NCBI GenBank assembly: GCA_018066965.1
Contig: JAGPVP010000047.1
Span: forward strand, 1 to 62,920
Source: Zhongshania sp.
GTDB lineage: Bacteria; Pseudomonadota; Gammaproteobacteria; Pseudomonadales; Spongiibacteraceae
DNA: 62,920 bases
Direction: 5' to 3'
The notes under the pieces are model-generated. The model did not search any database, was not told the origin of the DNA, and was given only the letters and a program-made list of their open reading frames with translations. Made by a program: the position numbers and the translations under genes. Positions 52,182 through 61,603 of this stretch are shown one piece after another. How positions within the stretch are numbered: position 1 is the stretch's first letter; each line of letters starts with the position of its first letter.

Positions 52182-54418
52182 GCCAGATGAAAATGTCGCG
52201 GAGAAAATTCCTAATCACGAGCGCTACGGTGGCGGGTGGGCTGTCACTGCAGCTGGTCCCAATTGATTCTATGGCGGCGTCCGAAAGCGGCAAAGCCAGT
52301 GGCAAGAGCGGCAGCGAACTGTCGCCGTGGTTGACCATTCACGCAGATGACACGGTCATTGTCACCGTACCAACACCGGAAATTGGCAATGGTGCATCTA
52401 CCCAGCAGGCCATGAATATTGCCGAAGAGCTTGAGTGTGACTGGCAATATGTCAAAGTCGAGTTTGCCTCTTTTAGCCGCGAGTATAAGCAACCCGGCAG
52501 TTACGCCGTTGGTCTGCAGCCGTTTTTCGGTGGCCACAGTACCGATCATGATCGTATGCCTTACACGATGCAGTTGGGTGCCAGCGCACGGGAGCGACTT
52601 AAGCTGGCGGCGGCCAAGCGTTGGGATGTGCCGATAGCTGAAATTGAAGCCCGCAACAGTGTCCTTACTCACCTGCCCAGTGGTCGTAAACTGCGTTTTG
52701 GTGAAGTGGCAGCGGAAGCTGGGAGTGTAGAACTTGAGGCGGAACCTTCCTTAAAGCCACAGAGTGAATGGAGGCTGCTGGGTAAGACCAAGCCCCATAA
52801 AGTACAGCTGCCCAAGGTGGTTAATGGCAGTGCCGAATACGGTGTAGACGTCACGCGGCCGGGGATGGTCTATGCGGCTTTGCGGCAATCTCCGGTGCAC
52901 GGCGGCCTACTAAAAAGCCATGATCCTGAAGCCGTGCTGTCTATGCCGGGTGTTCGCGCGGTCGTGGTGATTGACCCTTCCGCAACCCCAGGTTCACCGG
53001 TTGACGCGAGTCCTACCTTTGGTTTTGAAGGGTCAGAGTGTCGCAGTGGTGTGGCGGTAATTGCAGACCATTACTGGCAGGCGAAGAAGGCCTTAGATGC
53101 GCTACCGATGGAGTGGGATGATGGCCTCGGCGCGTTTTGGAGCTCCGACGAGAAAATCCATGAGCGTCAGGATCGGGTTCTCGAGCGCTGGGCTGGCGTG
53201 CCGTTGACTAAGTCGGGGAATGTCGATGCGGTAAAGACGGCGAAAACTGTAGAGGCGACCTACCGAACTCCGTTCTGCGAGCATGCAACCATGGAGCCGC
53301 TTAATGGCACTGCCTTGTATACCAAAGACAGCCTGGAGCTGTGGCATTCAACTCAGGATATGCAGCAGGCTTTTTGGGTTGCGGTTGACGAGTCTGGTAT
53401 ACATCCAGATCACGTAACAATTCATCAAACCTTGGTTGGTGGCGGATTTGGTCGCCGCGTTATCGGCGACGATGTCCGCGCCGTGGTCGCTGTTGCGCGT
53501 CAGTATCCCGACGTGCCGGTTAAGGTTATGTGGTCGCGGGAAGAAACAACCCAGCAGGGTGCATACCGAACTCAGCTCGCTGCGCGTTTCCGGGCAGGGC
53601 TCAATGAACAAGGGATGCCCGAATCCCTGGAAGGCGAGACCTGCTTTAGCGGTATGGCCTTGAATCTCGGCTTTACCGATATGGCGTATGCGTTTAGCGG
53701 CGCGATACCCAATGTGCGTCTTGCGGCCAGCAATTTGCCTATGCATATCGCGACTGGCGCTTATCGCGCTCCTTGTTACAACGCCCATGCTTTTACCGTC
53801 GAAACGTTTATCGATGAATGTGCGGTGGCTGGCGGTATTGATCCGCTCGAGTATCGCCTGAAATTATTGGCAGATTGGGACCCCGCTTGGTCACATTGCC
53901 TAAAGTTGGCGGCGGAGCGAGCTGGTTGGGGCAAGCCTTTGCCGAAAGGGCAGGGGCGCGGCATCGCCATTAGCAATTGGCCTCATTCAGGAGAAAAGCA
54001 GGCTGGTGCCACGGTGTGTGCGGTCGCTCATGTCGAGGTTAGCCAAGAGGGCAAGCTGACCGTGCATAGCATTGATTTTACCTTTGACTGCGGTCGTACC
54101 GTCAATTTGGATGCCGTGCTTGCCCAGCTGGAGGGAGGAATTATTTTCGGGCTCAACATGTCTCTCAATGAAGGATTAACCATCGTGGATGGCGCCGTAG
54201 TCGAGAGCAATTTTGACCGCTACCCCATGCTCAAAATGGCAGATATCCCTGAAATTAATATTCATCTTGAGGCGCTATCTGGCCATGATCGCTTTGCCAT
54301 CATAGGCGAGGCACCGGTCGGGCCTATCGGGCCAGCTATTGGCAATGCAATCTATCAAGCGATTGGTAAACGAGTGCGCAGCACGCCGTTTCGCAAGCAG
54401 GATCTGAGCTGGTCATAA
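52178..54418 (+). CDS. molybdopterin-binding large subunit, Tat-exported (IorB-like)
   Basis: 746-aa xanthine-oxidase-family catalytic subunit of the IorB/aldehyde dehydrogenase type. N-terminal twin-arginine signal MSRRKFLITSATVAGGLSLQ. Family marks: LVGGGFGRRVIGDDVRAVV (~residues 432-450), VMWSREETTQQGAYR (~465), IATGAYRAPCYNAHAF (~543) and IGEAPVGPIGPAIGNAIYQA (~708-727) with the Glu-containing GEAPVGP active-site loop. Export with the small subunit by hitchhiking is likely. Substrate (aldehyde or N-heterocycle) is open. No cytochrome c subunit is adjacent; the anchored protein upstream may fill that position. Confidence 0.92.
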   Translation: MSQMKMSRRKFLITSATVAGGLSLQLVPIDSMAASESGKASGKSGSELSPWLTIHADDTVIVTVPTPEIGNGASTQQAMNIAEELECDWQYVKVEFASFSREYKQPGSYAVGLQPFFGGHSTDHDRMPYTMQLGASARERLKLAAAKRWDVPIAEIEARNSVLTHLPSGRKLRFGEVAAEAGSVELEAEPSLKPQSEWRLLGKTKPHKVQLPKVVNGSAEYGVDVTRPGMVYAALRQSPVHGGLLKSHDPEAVLSMPGVRAVVVIDPSATPGSPVDASPTFGFEGSECRSGVAVIADHYWQAKKALDALPMEWDDGLGAFWSSDEKIHERQDRVLERWAGVPLTKSGNVDAVKTAKTVEATYRTPFCEHATMEPLNGTALYTKDSLELWHSTQDMQQAFWVAVDESGIHPDHVTIHQTLVGGGFGRRVIGDDVRAVVAVARQYPDVPVKVMWSREETTQQGAYRTQLAARFRAGLNEQGMPESLEGETCFSGMALNLGFTDMAYAFSGAIPNVRLAASNLPMHIATGAYRAPCYNAHAFTVETFIDECAVAGGIDPLEYRLKLLADWDPAWSHCLKLAAERAGWGKPLPKGQGRGIAISNWPHSGEKQAGATVCAVAHVEVSQEGKLTVHSIDFTFDCGRTVNLDAVLAQLEGGIIFGLNMSLNEGLTIVDGAVVESNFDRYPMLKMADIPEINIHLEALSGHDRFAIIGEAPVGPIGPAIGNAIYQAIGKRVRSTPFRKQDLSWS

Positions 54419-54435
54419 GGGGCTTGCCGTAGCGC

Positions 54436-54456
54436 GGGCCGGCGCGACGTCGGCCC
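54436..54456 (+). terminator. hairpin after the molybdenum hydroxylase operon
   Basis: GGGCCG and CGGCCC pair around GCGCGACGT, followed by CTTCATTTC. A second hairpin, CCACCG…CGGTGG, follows at about 54483-54503. Together they form a plausible two-step terminator region; neither has a long T-run. Confidence 0.55.
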
Positions 54457-54642
54457 CTTCATTTCAAAATACTCTCCGAAACCCACCGGCCTTCGGCGCG
54501 GTGGTCTTAGTGCGTTGCTATACGCTGAAAAAGATCTATTCTTACTGGGTTTCCGTAGATATTGATTGCGAAGTCAATTTTGGGGGTGTTGCTGTCGAAA
54601 AACACCGCAAACCCGATTCAGGGCTGTAAATAGGGGGATTGT

Positions 54643-55254
54643 ATGAGAGTTCTATTGATGGCATTGCTGGCCAGTTGGTTTGGGATGTCAGCACAGGCAG
54701 AAAACGAAAACGTATTAACAGTGAAAGACATGGTTGAGTTGACCCGCTACGAGCAAGTGGGAGCGGATAGAGACACGGTATTGCGCGGCATGAGCATTAC
54801 GAAGCGCATTCCGAGGGGCTGGGTCGACGACTTCAGCGAGCGCTATCTCCGAACCATTGTTGATGACGACGGTGTAACGCGCCACCAGGTTTTACTAGAA
54901 ATGCAATACGTTGGCGGCTGGCGCTACTATCGGGCGGCGACCCTGGCTGATGGCCAGCAACTGCGTTTCAAGGCCGAAGAGCGCAAGTTTTCCCGTTGCT
55001 CCAGCGCCTTTCTTAAGTGCGATCAGCGCGAAATTGTTACCGCGGATTTAAGTCGTGAACAATTAAAAGAGGCGATGAATAAAGGCTTAGTGGTGTACTT
55101 CGATGCCAAGAAACCTGGACGCGATACGGTAGCTCGGTTTCCCGCAGCTTATGTTTTAGCCTATCTGATTAAGTTAGATGGTGACGACTCGGTCTTGCCG
55201 GCCGGCGATGGCGTGGAAACATCTAACATCGTCGCCGTAAATGCTAGTCGATAA
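54643..55254 (+). CDS. exported protein of unknown function
   Basis: 203 aa with a signal peptide (MRVLLMALLASWFGMSAQA, cleavage before ENEN). The mature part is charged and beta-rich (RYLRTIVDDDGVTRHQVLLE, VGGWRYYRAATLADGQQL) with one Cys pair (FSRCSSAFLKCDQ). No family recognised. Start after TAGGGGGATTGT. A single gene; its position next to the fimbrial locus does not indicate function. Confidence 0.65.
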   Translation: MRVLLMALLASWFGMSAQAENENVLTVKDMVELTRYEQVGADRDTVLRGMSITKRIPRGWVDDFSERYLRTIVDDDGVTRHQVLLEMQYVGGWRYYRAATLADGQQLRFKAEERKFSRCSSAFLKCDQREIVTADLSREQLKEAMNKGLVVYFDAKKPGRDTVARFPAAYVLAYLIKLDGDDSVLPAGDGVETSNIVAVNASR

Positions 55255-55303
55255 TACAGCACACAGCTATTCGATGTGCTCTGTCGAATAACTGTGTTGC
55301 GTT

Positions 55304-55562
55304 CTACCGCGTAAAATTTCTGCTGAAGATCGTGTTGCCTACGGCAAGTTCGCGCCAGAAGCAGCGCCCTTGTCGATGCTTTAGGGCTTCTAGCGTAGGT
55401 AAAAAATTGTAGAGTCTGTGCTTTATCATCCACAGTTCGAAGCGCTGCAGTTCGAGCTTCAGGAAATCCACGAATATCGACACTCGCCAGCATTAGCGTG
55501 CGCTAAGGGAGCAGACCATCTTCTATTGCGAGCGTGAGCTTGTCCCAAATGGCTTGGGATAA
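55304..55562 (-). pseudogene. broken pyridoxamine-phosphate-oxidase-like gene
   Basis: Minus strand encodes LSQAIWDKLTLAIEDGLLP, a TAG stop (55503-55505), RTLMLASVDIRGFPEARTA, then DDKAQTLQFFTYARSPK. A frameshift leads to ALKHRQGRCFWRELA before a stop at 55304-55306. This aligns with the intact gene at 60900-61439 (WRTPVLASVDSEGLPQARSV, TQTLQIYTDSRSPK, LVFWSS). At least one nonsense and one frameshift mutation; the C-terminal half is gone. The surrounding gap (55255-55975) holds no other gene. Confidence 0.8.
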
Positions 55563-55975
55563 TAAGGTTATATTATTTCGACAACTAAAGTGGCGGCAAT
55601 CATAGTGCCGGCTCAGATTGAGTGTGGTAGTACGTTTTGAAATTCAGGTTTTAAGGTTTAAGAAAGTACCTCGAGGCGAAATCGCGAGCCATGCATATTA
55701 TTTACTAAATAAAAGATGTGGCAGGAGAAAATATTTTTAGTAATTAAATAACATTTTTAATGCGACCTTTAGCCTCATAAAATTTGTGGTGTCTAAGGGC
55801 AGATCTCCAGTTTTGCGAGTATTTGTTAATTTTTAAGGCCTCTGAGACCTGTTTTTTCATGATTTTTTTACTGCGCTAAAGCGAAGCTTTGGTCAGTACA
55901 ATTACTAGCTATAGGTGATTCTTAGAAAGCATATACTCAAATTCCACAGGATTTTATATTAAAGAGTATTTGGAA

Positions 55976-56482
55976 ATGACTATTCAACGAAACTACCTAT
56001 ACGGATTACTGGTTGCCACGCTGACATGGTCGGGTAGCTTATTCGCTCAAACAAGCGATACTTTTGATGTCACGATTACCATCGAAGACAGTTGTGAACT
56101 GACTACCCCGGCCACGGACATGGGCTTTGGTACCGTTCAGTTGCTCAACACCAATTACACGGCGACGTCGACAGTGTCTGTCACCTGTACCGACGATGCA
56201 GCTTACGACTTAGAGCTGGACCAAGGCGGCAACGCTGACGGCACGACTCGTCGCATGGCCGACGCTGGGGTTGCTAACTTCGTTAGTTACCGTCTTTACA
56301 GTGATGCTGGGCACAGCACATTGTGGGGCGATGGCACCACCTTTGGCAGTGTAAACGCGGGCACAGGTACCGGTATTGAGCAGGATATAACAGTGTATGG
56401 ACGCGTTGAGTCAGGTGACAACGCTACAACGCCACCCGCTGGTGCTTATTCTGATACAGTGACGGTTAGCGTTACATTCTAA
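55976..56482 (+). CDS. spore coat U-domain fimbrial subunit (Csu-type)
   Basis: 168 aa, signal peptide ending ...GSLFAQ, then one SCPU domain: VTITIEDSCELTTPATDMGFG, VSVTCTDDAAYDLELDQGGN, RRMADAGVANFVSYRLYSD, GAYSDTVTVSVTF at the C-terminus (donor/acceptor strand region). Probably the main pilin of an archaic chaperone-usher pilus, as in Acinetobacter Csu. ATG 55976 is preferred over a TTG six bases upstream. First of four genes; an AT-rich 400-base region upstream probably contains the promoter. Confidence 0.9.
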   Translation: MTIQRNYLYGLLVATLTWSGSLFAQTSDTFDVTITIEDSCELTTPATDMGFGTVQLLNTNYTATSTVSVTCTDDAAYDLELDQGGNADGTTRRMADAGVANFVSYRLYSDAGHSTLWGDGTTFGSVNAGTGTGIEQDITVYGRVESGDNATTPPAGAYSDTVTVSVTF

Positions 56483-56505
56483 AAATTTGTTGTGGCCCCT
56501 ACTTT

Positions 56506-57294
56506 ATGCGCCGTTTACTGTTTGCCTTATGGTCCTCGTTGCGGCTACATCACTTCTTAGGGCTGTTTCTGGCTCTGACAATTCTTCCAGCATTTGCTGC
56601 CGGTTTAGGCGTTGCGCCCACGTTATTGGAGTTTGCACCCAATGAGGTGGCTAAGGGTATGACCCTGCGCAATACCGGCACCACCGCGCTCCGCGCACAG
56701 GTGCGTATTTTTATGTGGCAACAGCAGGATGGAAAAGAGGTGCTTACCCCTTCTACTGCACTGGTAGCCAGTCCGCCATTTTTAAATATCGCTCCGGGCG
56801 GTAAACAGGTGGTGCGGGTTATTCAGCGCGGCGACGCAGGCTTAGGCGCGGTCTCAGGTGAACGCAGTTTCCGTATTTTAATAGATGAATTACCTGCGGC
56901 GTCAGTCGATGATTTGGGTGTCGGCGGTAAACTCGGCGCGCAGCCAGGGCTTAATTTTTTACTGCGTTTTTCTGTTCCAGCATTTATAGAATCCCACTTG
57001 GGTGAGACTGCCGCCAAGCTTAATTGGCGCTTGCAAGATACCGAGACGGGCGTGAAATTAGCGACGGAAAATACCGGTAGCGGCCGCGCCCAGATTACGG
57101 ATCTCACGTTATTGAGCAGCGAAGGTCGCGTTGTCTATGAACATAAAGGCCTAGTAGGTTACTTACTGGCGGGGAGTTCGCGGATTTGGACTTTTAATTT
57201 GCCCAGTAGCGCGGCAACAGCGACGGAAATAAGGATGCAGGTCAATGGTCAGCCCACGCGGCACCCCCTGGCGCCAGCTGACCTTACTGATTAG
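56506..57294 (+). CDS. periplasmic pilus chaperone (CsuC-like)
   Basis: 262-aa chaperone with a signal peptide (the LALTILPAFAAG region). Two Ig-like domains: LGVAPTLLEFAPNEVAKGMTLRNTG (strand A1), ALRAQVRIFMWQQQDGKEVL, PPFLNIAPGGKQVVRVIQRG (the conserved chaperone strand), RSFRILIDELP. It donates a strand to SCPU subunits in the periplasm and delivers them to the usher. Its 3' end overlaps the usher gene by 50 bases. Confidence 0.92.
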   Translation: MRRLLFALWSSLRLHHFLGLFLALTILPAFAAGLGVAPTLLEFAPNEVAKGMTLRNTGTTALRAQVRIFMWQQQDGKEVLTPSTALVASPPFLNIAPGGKQVVRVIQRGDAGLGAVSGERSFRILIDELPAASVDDLGVGGKLGAQPGLNFLLRFSVPAFIESHLGETAAKLNWRLQDTETGVKLATENTGSGRAQITDLTLLSSEGRVVYEHKGLVGYLLAGSSRIWTFNLPSSAATATEIRMQVNGQPTRHPLAPADLTD

Positions 57295-59638
57295 CTGTGC
57301 GTTAGCATCGGTTTGGGCTAACGCTGACTTTCCCTCTGTCGCGACTCCCGAGTCGACAGCTAACGGCAGTATTATGCTTCTTGATGGCCCCGTTATGCCG
57401 GGTAGCCAAGAGTCACTTTATCTTGAAGTGTTTCTCAATATGGTGCCGACCAGATATATCCTGCAGGTGATGTCACACAATGGCGCGTTTTATGTAGAAC
57501 CCCAGCACCTCGTCGCAATTGGGATCGTCTTGACCAATCCGTCGGATGACCAGTATCTAGCGTTAGATGCTATCCCCAATCTTACATACCGCTACGACGT
57601 ACTTCAGCAGCAGTTGCACCTGACGGCTGCGCCGCATCTACTCAGTATGAGCGTGCAGTCTTATCGTAGAGATAGCAATCGCACCCCTCATGCACAGGCT
57701 AGTCTCGGCGCTTTATTCAATTACGATATGTACACGACGGTAGATGAGCGGGGGGAGTACGATCTCGCGGCAAGCACCGCAATGCGCGCCTTTGTCGATA
57801 ATCAGGTCGTTGAAAATACCGGTTTATTAAGGACAAACAGTCGGGATGGCGATGACGATTACACTCGTCTAGATACTAACTGGACCTGGTCGTCGCAGGA
57901 CGATTTACTCACTGTCACCGCGGGGGATTTTATTAGTGGCGGCTTGTCGTGGAGCCGTGCGACGCGACTAGGTGGCTTGCAATTGCGGCGTAATTTTTCC
58001 CTTCAGCCAGATTTAGTTGTTCAGCCGCTGCCCGCATTTTTCGGCGAAGCGGCGCTGCCATCGCAAGTCGAGCTTTATGTAGAGGGGCTGCGCCAATACA
58101 GCGGGGAGGTTTTACCAGGCGCTTATCGCATTGATAGCGCGCCAACGATTAGCGGTTTGAGCCAAGCGCAAATGGTGCTAACCGATGCCCTTGGCCGCAC
58201 TACGGTGCAGGACTTTTCTTTTTACAGTTCCCCTCGCTTATTGCAGCGCGGCCTCAGTGACTTTTCTTTGGAGGCGGGTAGTGTTCGCCAGCTATATGGT
58301 ACGGACTCGTTTAGTTATCGCGATCACCCAGTTGCAAGTAGCAGCGTGCGTTATGGTCTCAGCGATACCCTCACGCTAGAAACACACGGGGAAGCTGATG
58401 AGCAGCTCGTGGCTGGCGGTCTTGGGGCCTTATTTACCTTGGGTGAAGCGGGCCTGTTTAGCGGCGCATTGGCGCGCAGTGTGGGCCACCAGACTGACGG
58501 CTGGCAGCGTACCTTGGGATATAATTGGAGTCGTCTCGGTGTCACCGTCGATTACAGTTTGCAACGCAGCTTTGGCAGTTACCGCGATATTGCCTCTAAT
58601 GACGGCCGCCCACCGCCCCAGCGTACCGAACGATTGTTACTCGGGGTAGGTTCCAGTGCTAGTGGTCGAGTATCGCTAAACTACAGCCGCCTAGATACCT
58701 TGGAAGAAGGACGTTTTAGAAGTATTGGCGCAAGCTACAGCCGCCGCCTTTTGGGAGGCGTCACACTGTTTGTCAACGCGGCGCGAGAGCTCGACAACGG
58801 CGAAAGTTACAGCCTGTATGCCGGCCTGTCAGTGTCGCTAGGTGGTCGCGTCAATGGCGGTGTTTCTGCCAGCCACAATCGCGATGGCGCCAAGCAACAG
58901 GCTGCCTATCTCCGTCGCGGGGTGTCTGCTGACGGCGGTACTGGTTGGGGCGTGCAAATGCAACGTACAGGTGAGGTTGATTACGTCCAGGCCGATGCAC
59001 TTTACCGAGGAGATTACGCCCAGATTGGCGGTGGGGTTCGCTCGTTACCCAGTGGTGATTCGGCCTTCGGCGACCTAAGTGGCTCATTCATTTGGATGGC
59101 CGACGCGCCGCAAAGTATTTTCCCCGCCCGTGAGGTCAGCGACAGTTTTGCATTGGTCTCCACTAACGGCATTGCCGACGTGCCAGTAAATTTAGAAAAT
59201 CGCCCAATTGGTCGCACTAATAAACAGGGTTATTATTTGTTGACGGGTTTGGGTGCATACCGTGGCAATCAGGTCTCCATAGATCCCTTGCAATTGCCAA
59301 GTAACATTCAATTCGACAAGCAATCTGTACTAGCAGTGCCAGCAGAGCGAGCGGGGCTGCGGGTTGATTTTGGTATGCGCCGAGTACGTGCCGCCTTACT
59401 GACGCTTCATAATAGTGATGGCCAAGTAATTCCTCTTGGCAGCCGTTTGCTGCAGGACGGAAACACCCTCGCGATTGTGGGGCACGATGGCCAAGCATAT
59501 GTGGAGGTTCTGCCCACGCACAACCCTGTTATCGTAGAGCTGCAAGGGGGTGACAGTTGTGTTGTAGACATAATCATGCCGAAGCAAATAGATGGTATTT
59601 CCGCCATCGGACCGCTGATCTGTCGAGAGCAACCATGA
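57245..59638 (+). CDS. outer-membrane usher (CsuD-like)
   Basis: 797-aa FimD-family usher. Signal peptide around LTLLISCALASVWANA; N-terminal domain (YLEVFLNMVPTRYILQV); the 24-strand barrel with the family stretch GGLQLRRNFSLQPDLVVQPLPAFFGEAALP (~residues 240-270), LPGAYRIDSAPTISGLSQAQMVLTDALGRTTVQDFSFY (plug and following); the C-terminal domain ends with INPL-like IDPLQLPSNIQFDKQ and PLICREQP. Exports and assembles the pilus. The ATG lies inside the chaperone gene and the stop overlaps the next ATG (ATGA). Confidence 0.92.
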   Translation: MVSPRGTPWRQLTLLISCALASVWANADFPSVATPESTANGSIMLLDGPVMPGSQESLYLEVFLNMVPTRYILQVMSHNGAFYVEPQHLVAIGIVLTNPSDDQYLALDAIPNLTYRYDVLQQQLHLTAAPHLLSMSVQSYRRDSNRTPHAQASLGALFNYDMYTTVDERGEYDLAASTAMRAFVDNQVVENTGLLRTNSRDGDDDYTRLDTNWTWSSQDDLLTVTAGDFISGGLSWSRATRLGGLQLRRNFSLQPDLVVQPLPAFFGEAALPSQVELYVEGLRQYSGEVLPGAYRIDSAPTISGLSQAQMVLTDALGRTTVQDFSFYSSPRLLQRGLSDFSLEAGSVRQLYGTDSFSYRDHPVASSSVRYGLSDTLTLETHGEADEQLVAGGLGALFTLGEAGLFSGALARSVGHQTDGWQRTLGYNWSRLGVTVDYSLQRSFGSYRDIASNDGRPPPQRTERLLLGVGSSASGRVSLNYSRLDTLEEGRFRSIGASYSRRLLGGVTLFVNAARELDNGESYSLYAGLSVSLGGRVNGGVSASHNRDGAKQQAAYLRRGVSADGGTGWGVQMQRTGEVDYVQADALYRGDYAQIGGGVRSLPSGDSAFGDLSGSFIWMADAPQSIFPAREVSDSFALVSTNGIADVPVNLENRPIGRTNKQGYYLLTGLGAYRGNQVSIDPLQLPSNIQFDKQSVLAVPAERAGLRVDFGMRRVRAALLTLHNSDGQVIPLGSRLLQDGNTLAIVGHDGQAYVEVLPTHNPVIVELQGGDSCVVDIIMPKQIDGISAIGPLICREQP

Positions 59639-60645
59639 CGACGCGTTACTTAAGCAAAGTGTTGCTAACAGTGCTTTTAGCTATACCGGCAGCTGCTCAG
59701 GCATCAACAAGCTGCACTGCGAGCATGACCAATGTGAGCTTTGGTGCCAGTGACCCATTCACTGGTTGGGGCGGTGTTACGGCGACTATCAATTACCAAT
59801 GCAGTACCGGCGGTTTATCTTTGCTCGCAACGGCGCGGGCAAGGCTCTGTTTCAGTATTGGGGTTGGCGCTCAAGGCTCTGGGGTTACTATCGTACCAAG
59901 GCGAATGACCAGTGGGGGCAACGAGCTGCAGTTCAATCTCTATCGGGATTCCGCGCGCACAGTGGTTTGGCCTAATACCATATCGGGGGTGGATAAATAC
60001 GAGGTTGATCTGCAGTATTCGGTACCGGTATTGGGCGGTTCTGGAAGTGGCAGCATTACTGTTTATGGCGACATCATTTCTGCTCAAAACACAGCTATCC
60101 CAGGGAGTTACAGCAATAATTTCTCGAATATTATCGATGCGCTAATGTCATTTCGAGCGAATGAGAGACTGCTTGGCAATCCCGACTGGCCTACTAGCTG
60201 CACTAGTGGCGGTACATTTAGCGGGACTGGCAGTTTTCCCTTCGTCGCTAGCGCCACCGTCGAGGCGAGCTGCAATCCGGTTTTTTCTGTTCAAAACATA
60301 AGCTTTGGCACCCAAGGCGTTCTCAGCGCCAATATAGACACCACGGCTATTGTCGCGCCGCAATGCACCAACACCACCCCGTATCAGATCGGGCTAGACA
60401 ACGGCCAGAATGCGAGCGGTAGCACCCGTCGTATGCACAATGGCGCCGGCAAATATGTAAGCTATGAGTTATATCGAGATGTCGCTCGAAGCCAGCGCTG
60501 GGGTGATACCCTCAACAGCGACACCCTTGCCGATACCGGCACGGGTAGTGCCCAGGCGCAAAGTATTTATGCTCGCACAGCACCACAGATCACACCGTCT
60601 CAAGGTAGCTATAGCGATACGGTAACCGTGACGATTTATTATTAA
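59635..60645 (+). CDS. two-domain spore coat U protein, probable fimbrial tip adhesin (CsuE-like)
   Basis: 336 aa, signal peptide (LLTVLLAIPAAAQA, then STSCTAS). Two SCPU modules: residues ~25-170 (SMTNVSFGASDPFTGWGGVT … GSITVYGDIISAQN) and ~200-336 (VQNISFGTQGVLSANIDTT … TRRMHNGAGKYVSYELYRD, ending YSDTVTVTIYY). A two-domain subunit encoded last is the layout of the Csu tip adhesin. Coupled to the usher by an ATGA overlap. Confidence 0.9.
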   Translation: MTTRYLSKVLLTVLLAIPAAAQASTSCTASMTNVSFGASDPFTGWGGVTATINYQCSTGGLSLLATARARLCFSIGVGAQGSGVTIVPRRMTSGGNELQFNLYRDSARTVVWPNTISGVDKYEVDLQYSVPVLGGSGSGSITVYGDIISAQNTAIPGSYSNNFSNIIDALMSFRANERLLGNPDWPTSCTSGGTFSGTGSFPFVASATVEASCNPVFSVQNISFGTQGVLSANIDTTAIVAPQCTNTTPYQIGLDNGQNASGSTRRMHNGAGKYVSYELYRDVARSQRWGDTLNSDTLADTGTGSAQAQSIYARTAPQITPSQGSYSDTVTVTIYY

Positions 60646-60899
60646 AAACACTACCGCAAAGGCGTCTCAAGGTAGTTCAGAAAATGCTCTAGCTTGCTGA
60701 TATGTCGCGCTGACTCGCTGCTACGAACGAGTGGGTGCGGACTGCGATGCTGCATGTCCCTAATCGCCGAGAGGCTACAAAATTATAATATTTGGTGCTG
60801 CTGATCGTGTTTGCCTCTGACAGTTTTCAAGGTTGGAAAAGTATACGCGCGCTCCAATAGCTAGACGTAAGTTTAAACTCGTCGCTGTGCAGCCATTGA

Positions 60900-61439
60900 T
60901 CAAGGGCTTAGCCAGCGCAGGGTGTTCCCAGAAATTTCTGCGCGCTGATGCCCTGCCGGGCTCAGAGACAGCCAATCCATTTTAGTGACGGTCGCGCTAA
61001 TAATGGCCAAATGATGAGTGTTGCTCGGCTCCCTATGCAATTCCGTGTCCAGCGTGTCGCCTGGCGCGAGGGGAGAGAGATAGTCTTGTCGGGCCGGGCT
61101 TTGCTTAACTTGTTGCCATGCGGCATCGACATCGGGGCCCCTTCTTGAAATTTTAGCTTGAGCGCTTACCCGCAACTGCCAGTTAAGCGAACTACTCCAA
61201 AATACCAGTTGAATCTGAGCGGATGTCTGTAATTGCTTAACTTTCGGACTGCGGGAATCTGTATAAATCTGTAAAGTCTGCGTGTCACTGCAAACCTTTC
61301 TTAGCACTACACTGCGCGCTTGAGGTAAGCCTTCACTGTCAACGCTGGCAAGTACCGGCGTGCGCCATGGATGTTCTCGATCTGCTTGTGCCCGTGAGAG
61401 CTCAGACCAGATTGTATTTGCTAATGTTGCTAGATCCAT
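60900..61439 (-). CDS. pyridoxamine 5'-phosphate oxidase-like flavoprotein
   Basis: 179 aa, FMN-binding split-barrel fold. Marks: HPWRTPVLASVDSEGLPQAR (~residues 23-42), VVLRKVCSDTQTLQIYTDSRSPKV (FMN phosphate-binding), QIQLVFWSSSLNWQLRVSAQAK (~90) and the terminal RAEISGNTLRWLSP. Shorter than true PdxH (about 215 aa) and with a divergent C-terminus, so it belongs to the general stress/pyridoxamine-oxidase-like group of unknown substrate. A broken paralogue lies on the other side of the fimbrial genes. Confidence 0.85.
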   Translation of the reverse strand: MDLATLANTIWSELSRAQADREHPWRTPVLASVDSEGLPQARSVVLRKVCSDTQTLQIYTDSRSPKVKQLQTSAQIQLVFWSSSLNWQLRVSAQAKISRRGPDVDAAWQQVKQSPARQDYLSPLAPGDTLDTELHREPSNTHHLAIISATVTKMDWLSLSPAGHQRAEISGNTLRWLSP

Positions 61440-61603
61440 AAAAATCGCTCGTCGGGAAATACAAATTTAGGGCGGATAATAATCATTAAATCTCCTCGGC
61501 TAATGTAACATTGGCAAAGAGCAGCGCGAGCAGCTAAATCTCAAGCGCGGTAAATAGTTGAAAATAAAATTAATGAGATACTGTTTTCCAAGGAGTTATC
61601 GGT

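Noticed and set aside
57245-57294. Usher start overlapping the chaperone by 50 bases as an annotation error
   Set aside because: The signal peptide of the usher lies within and just after the overlap, so the ATG at 57245 fits; overlaps are common in such operons.
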